Shown piece after piece: positions 54,737 through 64,000 of a stretch of 64,000 nt of DNA. The notes under the pieces were generated by a model that saw only the letters and a list, made by a program, of their open reading frames with translations, made no database searches and was not told the DNA's origin. How positions within the stretch are numbered: position 1 is the first letter of the stretch; the number at the start of each line of letters is the position of its first letter. The translations under genes were made by a program, and so were the position numbers. Source of the stretch: Plantago major (Eukaryota > Streptophyta > Magnoliopsida > Lamiales > Plantaginaceae); assembly GCA_026545765.1 (NCBI GenBank), contig CM048841.1, positions 8,506,145 through 8,570,144 of the forward strand, read 5' to 3'.

Positions 54737-55926
54737 GTGATTTTGAAATAAACACCAAGGATGATTATCTCCTTGAAGGTGTGAAACAGCTATATAGTGA
54801 TGTGTGTGATCCTGAAAAATCAGATACACCAATCGACTTCAAGCTTGCTGACATTAGAACCAGACATCTGTTGGTTCACTGGGATGTGTTGGCATGCATT
54901 CTTCACAGATGCTTTGATGGTCTATAAGGAGGTGCCGACCAGATAAGCCAAGAACGCTGTATGATGATGTTCTTGTTAAATCAACAGAACAAAAGGCTGG
55001 AAAACCCATTCATCTGGGGAAAGTACACCTTCATGAAGTTTGTGAAGAAGCTACAAGGCTTTGAGCCTAAGATCGTCAAAGGCCTTGCTGAGCCAAAAGC
55101 CATAGTCAGCATTGGACAAAAGATATGCTTCTTGCTGGAGAAGCTTGGCATTGAGCTCAGAGAGAAGGCTGACATAGCCAACAGTAACCTGCTCTACAAA
55201 TATGAGTATACAAACATGATGAAAAAGGTTATTGCATCTCATAAAGGTTCCAAGAAACGAAAGACTGATGAGGTATCTGAGGGTTCCATTGCGACCAAAA
55301 AGCCTAGAACTTCAAGGAAGAAGTCTGTTGGCAAGACAGAAGAGGCTCCCATTGTGGATGTCGACTCTCAGATATCTGTCCCCACTGCTGATGAACTCAT
55401 CAATGCTGCTGAGTGCCTTGCTGATGAACTTATAACAGCTAATAAAGGCAGTGAGAGACTTCAAACACTCTCTGCAGAAGTAGCAGGGATTTTTGATAAT
55501 TCAGTCCCAAATTTCAATGAGGAATCTGAAGATGAGGGGGAACAACAAATTCCCAAGGTATTTGAGAGAGCAACAAGTGTGGAGGTTGCTGAAGAAGCAC
55601 CCACACCAAAGGTTGCTGAAGCAGCAACTGTGTCCAAGGTCACTGGACAAAACACACCATCAGAGCAAGTAACACTTAAGCATATTGAAGATTCTCTGAT
55701 AAGTGGTAAATTAGTGTTGGAGGATACTGCCGATGCCTCAACACTTAAAATTCTGTCTCAAGCAGATCTGGATAGGCCCTATACTGCATCACCTTCACCA
55801 TCCGGATCAAGATCACCACAACAACCACAACAGCCACAAGTTGTGTTCAAATGGTACTTGAGTTACAACATTAGTGTTAGGAATATCTGTTTAGATTTTG
55901 ATCAGCAACCTAATGACTTATCTTAG
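54737..55926 (+). mobile_element. Envelope-position ORF of a Sirevirus-like element
   Basis: A long plus-strand frame (54961-55926, with a related upstream part from 54737) encodes an unfamiliar protein. It has a folded-looking first part (RHLLVHWDVLACILHRCFDG; FIWGKYTFMKFVKKLQGFEP), a basic nuclear-signal-like stretch (KKRKTDE...KKPRTSRKK, near 55250-55330), an acidic repetitive part (VAEEAPTPKVAEAATVSK) and a Ser/Pro/Gln-rich tail (about 55790-55845). There is no signal peptide or clear membrane segment. Sireviruses carry an extra ORF after pol, and its place before an LTR fits that. Assignment is by context. Fossil; its left part is cut by LTR F. Confidence 0.5.
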
Positions 55927-56017
55927 CTCAGAAAGGTGGTTAGTACTCTTGGTTCACTTGAACATTGTAAAAGAAGAAAATCACTAAGTATGTTAGTCTA
56001 GCAAATCTTGTATAGGA

Positions 56018-57486
56018 TGTTAGGTCTCTGAATGTAATTTTTTATATCTTTGAAGAAGACCAAGAAGAAGGCATCCATCCGGCAGGATAGTTCAACAAAT
56101 TTGAAGATTTGAAGACTGCTCAAGATTGCTAAAGACGAAGGAAATTGGTCTCATCAGATACATATGTCCAGATTTCTTAAAGAAACAAGTATTTTGCAAT
56201 AGAAAAGTTTTGCAAAAGATATCTGAGAACACAAGGTTTCTGAACGAGGAAAAGTGCCCACAGAAACCTACACTCAGATACCTTGGATAAAACTATGTTT
56301 CTGGGAAACAATGTTTCAACAAGTATCTGGAGATGTGAAGGTCTCTGGAAAGGGACATGAAATACCTCAGAAAGCGTGCATAGTTCCATTGGCAGTGCAA
56401 GACAAAAATAGTACAATGCAATAAATGTGCAGACAGAGACATCTGAACAAAAGAGGAAATCTCTGAAAAGAGACAATGTCTTCTGCGGTACTATTTTCAA
56501 ATATCAATAGTTTGAATTTGAATTGAGCCTAACGGATACTATTCAAACGGCTTCAAATTCAACTATAAATATCACCACTTAGAATGCTTGAAACACACCT
56601 TGAACTTACACACATAACGAACTTATTCATTCAAGCATACAAGCCTTCAACCTACTTACTCTTTAGCTTACAGTTGCGACTAAGCTCTTGAATTCTAAGT
56701 AGCACGGATGTTCTAAGTGTCCTGATCCTTAACAAGCATTGCTATCTGTGAATGAGTTGAATCAAAAGATCAAGTATCTGAGTTTCATTCTCCAGAACAT
56801 TTAACATAAACTTGGGTCAGTAAAGAACATATCACCACACATTGTGAAGTGCGTTAAGTGATTCTTGTTCAAGAAGGTAGTATTACATAACTGAAGAAGT
56901 TATTAATCAACCAATCTGACAAACTCTCCTTAACCAACACGTTAAACGGCGTGGAGTACAGGAAGTACTTAGTTTGGGAAACTAAGGAATAACTCCAACG
57001 TTACTGAGCATAGGAAGTACTTAGTTTGGGAAATTAAGGAACAACTCAAAGGTTTCTGAGTATAGGAAGTACTTGGCTGGGAGCCGGGGAATAACTCAGG
57101 GGGAACACTTGGTTGGGAACCTAGTGTATTTAGGAATCGAGAGAAGATATTTGTAAGGTGATCTCAATTATATGTCTTAGTGGATTCTAGGTCTGAGAAA
57201 GGCCGAAGTGGATTAGTTGAAGGATTACGCCACCTTCAGATACCACTATAGTTTGCTGTGTTATTTACTTACTGCATTTACCTTGCTTCAGTTATCTTGT
57301 TAAGTACTTACACACTTTAATTCTGCTGAGCACGTGCACTTATCACAAAAAGTCTTCTGCTCTCTCAAAAATTAAGTATCAAATATCTTCACAGATATCT
57401 GAGAAATTGTGTTTATCGACAAAAGTTGTAAAAGACTATTCACCCCCCCCCTCAAGTCTTTTCCTTTGTCGTTATCTGGACCAACA
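56018..57486 (+). repeat. LTR of the right-hand Sirevirus-like copia (start approximate)
   Basis: The inner edge is clear: GGACCAACA followed by AG and the primer site. A TATA box (CTATAAATATC, about 56561-56571) lies in the middle. The start is uncertain (TGTTAGGTCTC at 56018 or TGTTAGTCTAG at 55991). R/U5 holds a tandem inverted-repeat array listed separately. AGATATCTGAG words in it also occur in the 3' array at 63.1-63.4 kb. Confidence 0.65.
56958..57125 (+). repeat. Tandem hairpin-forming repeats in the LTR
   Basis: Three units of about 50-55 bp plus a partial fourth: AGGAAGTACTTAGTTTGGGA with an inverted AACTAAGG right after it, ending AATAACTC (about 56960, 57012, 57064; variant near 57105). 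Each unit has a small inverted repeat (CTTAGTTT/AAACTAAG or CTTGGTT/AACCTAG). The compensating changes between units suggest the pairing, not the sequence, is conserved. Confidence 0.7.
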
Positions 57487-57488
57487 AG

Positions 57489-57500
57489 TGGTATCAGAGC
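57489..57500 (+). other. Primer-binding site of the right-hand copia
   Basis: TGGTATCAGAGC is the perfect initiator tRNA-Met site used by copia elements, two bases after the LTR. Confidence 0.92.
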
Positions 57501-57603
57501 AGGAGGTTCCCAAGCCTTCTGCACTGAACCTAGATCCCAGATAAGGGCCCGCTAACTGCTTTTCACCTTCAATTGATTTATTTGTTTAGTGTGATTGTTG
57601 CAG

Positions 57604-59341
57604 GATGTCTTTAAGTGACGCTCCAATTCTCAAGCCAGAGAACTATGAGAAATGGAAGAACAACATGATGCTCCACCTAGAAGCCATCAGTGACGAAATG
57701 ATTAAAGTGATAAAGAATGGCCCCATAGTCATTCAACAACTCAAGCAGGTCAAGGAGGTTTCTAATGGTAGAGACAGAGATCCCACTGATGAAGAACCAA
57801 GTGGTGGTTCCTTACAGACAGATGCGTCAACCAGTGGAAGGCCTACTGGTCAAGTTGTTTATGAGCCAAAGCCCAGAGAGCTCTGGACATCGGAAGATGT
57901 CAAGACAAATCGACTGGATGGTCAGGCTCGTAATATCATCATACGTTCCAGTCCAGAGCACATACAGTGTAAACTGTGGGGTGCAAAAACGGTGAAAGTG
58001 GCCTGGCAACTGATTGAAGAAATCTGTGCCGGCACTGAGAAAACAAAGGAAAATAAGTTCGAAGTTTTGAAGCTCAAATTCTAAAACTTTAAACAAGGTC
58101 CCACAGAGACTCTTGAAGAACTAGATTTTCGGTTTACAACATTAATGAGTGAAATGGCTTCACTTGGTGAAAGTGAGAGATACTCTAACTCTGAAAAGGT
58201 TAAGACTATTGTGAGAAGCTTGAATCAAAACTGGGAACATACTCAGTACTTTTATTTCAACCAAGGAATGCCAAATATCACTCCAGTAGAACTCTTTTCT
58301 CACTTAGCTACTGTCAACTATGAAACTACTTAGAGAGGACAAGTGATTGCTGAGAAAGTTCAAAATGTTGCTTTATTGATACAAGGTACTTCTGAAAAGA
58401 AGGATACCAAAGAAATGATTGAGGAAGATGCTCTTGCTGTGAAGCAAATGAGAAAATATGTCAGTCAGGAAATTGAGAGAAGAAAAGCCAAAGAGAAGCT
58501 GAAAAAGCATCTAGGCTCAAACTATCACCAGCACAAAAATATGCAGCTGTCAAGCTCGCTGAACAAGCCAGATCAGCAAGCATCTAGTACTGAAGAAATA
58601 GAAATCGGAAGCGATATATGTTTCTATTGTCAGAAACCTGGTCACTTTAAAAGGGACTGCCCTGCTTTCAATAAGCTAAAGACAGGTGACAAGAAAGATA
58701 GAAGAAATTTCAAGAGAGGTCAGAGAGCTATGCTCACTGAAGAAAGGAAAAAGATTCAAATCCAACTGGATGCTCTTGATATTGAGTCAGAATCTGAGGA
58801 AGAAGACTCAGTTGACTCCAAACTACCTTCACCAGAATTATGTGGCATCACTCATGAATTGGTTGACTTTGGTCAAAAGAAAAGGGAAATGTGTGGGGTT
58901 GCTGAGGAAATCTATCCAGATTGCTCCAACATTGAGTCTTGCCTAATGGCTGACAAGGTAACCAACATTTCTCAATACATAAACTATGAGAGTGATGAGG
59001 AAGGAATCAGAGATCTAGAACATCTCAGAAGAGAACTTGATCTCTACGAAAGAGAATTTCTAATGGCCCGAGCCAGAGCCGAAATTCTTGAAGAAGAAAA
59101 GAATTCTCTTGAGAAGGAAAATTCACAATTACTCAAGATATCTGAGAAAAAGGATGCCGAAAATGCATTTTTAAAGCACATATATCTGAGATGGAGAAGT
59201 CACACAAAAAAGCAATGGATATACTCCAAAAGTAATATAAAGATCTTCTTTCTGAAAATGAGGAACTCAAAAAGAAAGAACTATATTTTCAATCCTATGC
59301 CAAAGCTAGTGACACTCTTACTGAAGTACACTCTTATTTAA
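57604..59341 (+). mobile_element. Sirevirus-like copia gag
   Basis: It starts ATG at 57604 (MSLSDAPILKPENYEKWKNN), the DUF4219/UBN2 gag opening, and continues with the UBN2 core (LWGAKTVKVAWQLIEEICAG near 57977). A CCHC zinc knuckle (CFYCQKPGHFKRDC, about 58618-58660) follows, then a long acidic coiled-coil region (about 58990-59170). Long gag with a coiled coil after the knuckle fits Sirevirus. Broken in a few places. Confidence 0.85.
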
Positions 59342-62300
59342 GAGTTCCTTCAGAAAAAGGAGGACTTGGGCTGGACAAACAAACAAATAGTTCTACCACT
59401 CTGAATAAGAGTAATGAAAGAATAACATTTGTTAGTGCTCAGCAAGATGGTTCCCAAACAACCTATAGCATTGGTAAAAAAGCTAAGGCTGTTAACAAAG
59501 GCAAGGAAGTTGCGACCAAACCTTTGGGGGAAAAATAAGTCCAAAATAAAACTGTTGGGAACGTTTCTGTAAAGAAACATAACATTGAAAAGTGTAATCA
59601 TCCACAGTGCTATGTCTCTTAGAAAGGAAAAATTGCGGATGCAGGCAAATTTTCCAACATCACGTTTTCTGGAAAGAAAGACGTTCCAGAGACTAGCAAA
59701 GCTGCTGAGAAGAGAACTCAGATAGCACCAGGTGCTCGAAATGGCATTAGCTATAAAGCCATCGGGAAACAACTTGCTCGTGAGTATAAACAAGAGCAAG
59801 AACGATGGACAAAAGCTAGGATTGCTCAAAGTAATCATTAGAAGTGGAAGAAAGAACAAGCCACAAGCAATCTGAATGCCAGGGCTAGAAGAAATCTGGC
59901 AAGAAAAGCTAAGTTCGCTAAAAAGCAGACTCAGCAATCTGACAGGTATTTGAAAGTACCACGAGGAGCACCAAGGAACAGACCAATAAGGAAAATAGCT
60001 TTAAATGATTTGACACTAGTCATTTACCTAAAATTCCTTCTTATGTTCCAACAAGACAAAAGAATGCCCCAAGGAAGTTCATTCACAAATGGATTCCTAC
60101 AGGGAGATTCTTTAGTCCAGAAGGTTCCATTGTTGGAATGAGAGCCTAACTCCATGTTTCCTATTTTGTGCAGAACACTCTGAGGAAGAACCCGAAGTGG
60201 CATTTTGATAGTGGATGTGGGAAGCACATGACAGGAGACAAAGCAAATCTGGTTAACTATAGAAAATGTGATAAAGGACCAATTATTAGTCAAAGCGGAC
60301 AGTCTTGGTTGCTAGGTGAAAAAGAAATCTCTATGTTGCTGACTGGGCATCTGCCAAAACTGAAGAATGTCTCATGGTGAGTCAATCTGGCCACACTGAA
60401 GAAAATTGGCTATGGCATAAAAGAATGAGTCACTTGAACATCAAAACTCTGAACAAGCTAGCCAAGAAAGAATTGGTGGTTGGATTACCCAACATGGCAT
60501 ACATAAAAGCTGGTGTATGCTTAGCTTGCTAAATGGGGAAACAATCCAAAACATCTTTCAAGTCTAAAAAACTAGACACTCCAGTAAAAGGCCACTGCAA
60601 ATGTTACATATGGAACTTTTGAATCCTCTGTAACTAGCTATGCAGGAAAGAAGTATGGTCTGGTTGTTGTTGATGATTACTCAAGATTCACTTCGGTTGT
60701 CTTTCTTAAACAAAAATCTGATGCAATGGTTGAAATACCCAACTTGCTGAATAAGCTTTAAGTCATGAAAAATGACAAGGTATCTGTAATCAGAACAGAC
60801 CATGGTACTGAGTTTCTGAACTAGTACATAAAAGAGTTTTGTACCTGCAAAGGTATTCGATTTAGAAATGCTTTTTTTTCTTTTTACAACATCAACTATC
60901 TTCAGTAAGGACACCACAACAAAATGGTGTTGCTGAAAGGAAGAATAGGACCCTAAAAGAAGCGGCAAGAACAATGCTTGCTGACACTGAAATAAGTGAA
61001 ATATATTGGGTTGAAGCTGTCAACACAGCCTGCTACACTCAAAATAGATGTTTGATTAACAAACACCATGACAAAACTCCTTATGAACTTTTGATTGGTA
61101 GACCCCCTAGTATCAAACATCTAAGGGTGTTTGGTTGCAGATGTTTTGTTCTTAACAATGGAAAAGAATACTTGAGAACATTTCAACCAAAAACAGATGA
61201 AGGAGTATTTCTTGGTTATTCTCTGAATAGCAAAGCCTACAGAATCTACAACAAAAGAACACAAAAGATTGAAGAATCTGTTCATGTAGTTTTCTTTGAA
61301 GGAAAAAAGAAACTACTCTTGAATGAAGAACTCTCATATAGGTTCAAAGAACTAATGATTAAAGATTCTGAAGAAGAATCCTCAAAAGGAAACAATTCTG
61401 TCATTCACTTAGAGGATGAGTCTAACGATGAAAAGCAACCGTTGCTTAGTAACAACCAGATGACTCTAAAACATGATGAAGAATTTCCTATGAGAATTCC
61501 AGAAATGGAACAGGTTACTGAGAACCTTCATCATGAAGAGGTTTCTGAGAATAAGATTGCTGAAAACCCAATCCCAGATCTCTCTAACACTGAAAAAGTG
61601 TCAGATATCTATGGCATTTCCCGTGTGCCAGATATCTCAGATACTGAACAAGTATCTCGTCAGGATCATAATGATTCACATTCAGATCAAAATGATAACA
61701 ATCCTACTAGTTCAAAACCCATTATAAAATGGATAAGAGATCATCATGCCAAGGATGTGATAATGGTCCTTTAGATCAAGGGGTTAGAACTAGGAGGGCA
61801 ATTGCTGGAAATGCAGACTCTCTCTATGGATGTTTCATCTCAAACATTGAACCAAAAACTATAGAAGAATCATTGAAAGATCAAGATTGGATCTCTGCAA
61901 TGCAAGAAGAGTTGGATCAATTTGAGAGAAACAAAGTCTGGAAATTGGTTCCATTTGTTGATGGAATATCTGTAATTGGGACCAAGTTAGTTTTCAGAAA
62001 CAAAATGAATGAGTCTGGTGAAATAACCAGAAATAAATCAAGGTTGGTTGCCAAGGGATTCACCCAGACAAAAGGACTAGATTTTGATGAGTCATATGCT
62101 CCAGTTGCAAGATTGGATGCAATTAGACTATTTCTAGCCTTTGTAGCTCATAATGACTTTAAAGTTTATCAAATGGATGTCAAAAGTGCATTCCTAAACG
62201 GTGAACTTGTTGAGGAAGTCTATGTTGAACAACCACCAGGCTTTGAAGTTTCCACAGAAAGTAGAATGGTTTATAAGCTTCAGAAAGCTCTGTATGGACT

Positions 62301-63086
62301 GAAATAGGCTCCAATAGCATGGTATGATACTTTAGCCAAATACTTGCTGGAAAGTGGCTTCAAGAAAGGAGATGTTGATAAAACACTCTTTACTTTGAAC
62401 CATGAAGGGAAACTACTTTTAGTTCAAGTATATGTTGATGACATTATATTTGAATCTAAAGACAAGCAACTTTGTGAAGACTTTGCTGAGCTCATGAAAA
62501 GTAAATTTGAGATGAGCATGATGGGAGAATTGAACTATTCGTAGGATTTCAAGTCAAGCAACTCAATGATGGAATATTCATTAGTCAAACAACGTATGCA
62601 AAAGATATGCTCAACAAGTTTAATCTAAAGCCTTTTGAAAAGAATGCTAAGATACCAATGAGCATTAGAACCAAAATGACCTATACTGAATCTGACAAGA
62701 GTGTTGAAGAACACAAGTATAGGAAATTGATTGGATCTCTACTGTACCTCACTGCAAGTAGACCTGATATTCAATATGCAGTTGGAGTGTGTGCTAGATT
62801 TCAGATAAATCCAATGCAATCACACTACAACATTGCTATGAAAATATTAAGGTATGTAAAGGGTACTGTAGAAGTTGGATTGTGGTATCCAAAAGACAGT
62901 GATGTTAGACACCACTTCATTAGAGATCATGTTGAAAAAGGTAATATAGAGATACTCAAAATTGGTACTGAAGACCAACTTGCAGATATCTTTACAAAGC
63001 CTTTGCAAGAAAGTAGGTTCTTAACCTTAAGACATAGTCTTGGGTTAATGGAGCTACCGACGGAACTGAAAAGTTCTAATCTCTGA
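59342..63086 (+). mobile_element. Sirevirus-like copia protease, integrase, RT and RNase H
   Basis: Parts in order: an extended gag/protease linker (59342-60180), protease (WHFDSGCGKHMTGDKANL, about 60200-60255), and the gag-pre-integrase region (WLWHKRMSHLNIKTLN near 60410). The integrase core spans about 60640-61100 (VVDDYSRFT; PQQNGVAERKNRTLKEAAR). The copia RT spans about 61890-62500 (AKGFTQTKGLDFDESYAPVA, QMDVKSAFLNGELVEEVYVE, VYVDDIIF), and RNase H about 62700-63060 (YLTASRPDIQYAVG, DQLADIFTKPL). Gene order is copia type (integrase before RT). Several breaks; fossil. Confidence 0.9.
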
Positions 63087-63400
63087 GACGGAAACTCAGA
63101 AAGGAGAAAGATATCTGGACTAGGTATCCAGATATCCAAGGAAAAAAGGTAGCTGAGACGGGAACTCATATACCAAAAGGAGCTAAAAGTGTGAGTGTGA
63201 CAAGAACTCAGTTTGATTAAGAAGGGAAAAGAAGAGATAAGATATCTGGAACGGGAATCCAGAATATCAAAGGCAAAACGTGAAACACATAGCAAAAAGA
63301 TATCTGAGACGGGTACTCAGATATCAAAGGTTAAAGGGTAAAAGTGTCTTTCAAAGATTTCTGAGACGAGTACTCAGATATCTGTGAGATCACAAAGTGA
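63087..63400 (+). repeat. Array of short inverted repeats after copia pol
   Basis: Six to seven imperfect units of the type GATATCTGAGACGGGTACTC followed by AGATATC, at about 63084, 63112, 63150, 63240, 63298 and 63356. Each unit can form a small hairpin (ATCTGAG/CTCAGAT). In at least two units both arms changed together (ATCTGGA/TCCAGAT), which supports conserved pairing. Sireviruses are known for palindromic and repeated cis elements near their 3' ends. Confidence 0.75.
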
Positions 63401-64000
63401 GGGGGAACACAAAAGAGAAATGTGGTACAGCTGTATTAAGTCAACTACAACTCTGGTGTTTTGTATCTTTCCATTTATATGTTAAGTTACATACAGTATC
63501 TGAACTGAATAGATAAGTCCAAAGACTGTCCCCTAGTCACAGAAAAGAGATGTGATTCAGAAAGCTATTCTCCAAATTTCATTAATTGGGCACAATTACA
63601 AATACTGATTGTGATCATTGCTGAAGAAGCAATCGTGATCCTTGATGAAATGGGCGTTTGATCTTAATAGACGAGATCAATTCTCGGTAAAATAGTGGAC
63701 TGTAAAAACACAGACGTGGCCCACTAAGCATTTAATGCAAAACAAATTTTACCCATGCCTATCTGCATTTGCACAGATACATATGTACAAAATCAATTTG
63801 TATGTATATGTCTGCTGAGAGTAAAATGCTATATATATATGATTTTGGCAAAAGAAATCACTTTCGCCTAATCCAACATTCATACTTACACAGAAATAGC
63901 AAAAATCTTTCAAAGTTTTATGCAAATCTCTATTTCTCGCTTAGTTTTTCTACAAAGAATCAATAATCTCCTACCTTAATCTCTTTCCGACTTTCAAAAA
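63401..64000 (+). mobile_element. Downstream part of the copia element, up to the window edge
   Basis: This does not match the LTR at 56.0-57.5 kb, so the 3' LTR lies beyond the window. A purine-rich AAAGTGAGGGGGAAC (about 63395-63409) resembles an internal polypurine tract. A TATA-like GCTATATATATATG (near 63828) could serve the extra ORF expected in this position. No ORF is seen before the edge. Confidence 0.5.

Noticed and set aside
61152-61337. Direct repeats that could be a CRISPR-like array anywhere in the window
   Set aside because: All repeat arrays found are LTR, subterminal or tandem repeats in plant elements; no regular repeat-spacer layout exists, and the context is a plant nuclear genome.

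Overview
This is a repeat-rich nuclear window from a flowering plant, almost certainly a eudicot. The evidence is one intron-bearing plant nitrate transporter gene surrounded by plant-specific LTR retrotransposon lineages (Tat and Athila in Ty3/gypsy, Sirevirus/Tork-like Ty1/copia), a TRIM-like LTR, and hAT, CACTA, Stowaway and SINE insertions. No prokaryotic gene organisation, CRISPR array, rRNA cluster or functional tRNA was found. One convincing host gene in 64 kb suggests a large genome.

Layout. 1-3.2 kb: 5' part of a minus-strand copia element running off the left edge. 3.2-5.9 kb: an older plus-strand copia fossil with its 3' LTR. 6.7-7.1 kb: a TRIM-like solo LTR with 5-bp target duplications. 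7.8-13.6 kb: a young non-autonomous LTR element with 2.5-kb LTRs, a tiny interior and target duplication AACAT. 13.6-14.8 kb: a minus-strand promoter-like and coding-like stretch next to a hAT-like GC-rich terminus. 15.4-17.2 kb: the host gene, an NRT2.5-type high-affinity nitrate transporter, in two exons on the minus strand with its own TATA box.

18.8-48.6 kb is a nest of elements. The oldest layer is a decayed minus-strand Tat LTR and flank (18.8-20.0 kb). A plus-strand Tat element sits in it (20,033-47,920, target duplication GGTTC on both sides) and has been spread to 28 kb by later arrivals. These are an Athila-type LTR carrying a 94-bp SINE, an inverted Athila piece carrying a 1.4-kb hAT, a head-to-head LTR foldback, a 1.0-kb solo LTR (GTTAT) and a full-length Athila element (36,497-46,370, GAGGC). 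A CACTA transposon lies inside the 5' LTR of that last Athila. The Tat element shows its lineage hallmarks: a second RNase H, an antisense gene with its own TATA box between pol and the 3' LTR, and degenerate tandem repeats in the 3' region.

48.6-54.7 kb is a second Athila cluster (gag/protease fossil, a solo LTR with CTACG duplications, and a minus-strand LTR with primer site). 54.7-64.0 kb is Sirevirus-like copia sequence: an envelope-position ORF, an LTR, then gag to RNase H, followed by an array of short inverted repeats and running off the right edge.

The LTR elements are fossils and are described only by extent, family and parts. I found no wholly new system. The most unusual items are the antisense gene inside Tat, the duplicated polypurine-tract/LTR-edge segments in two unrelated families, the perfect 30-bp LTR-head palindrome, the very short SINE, and the palindrome-rich LTRs.
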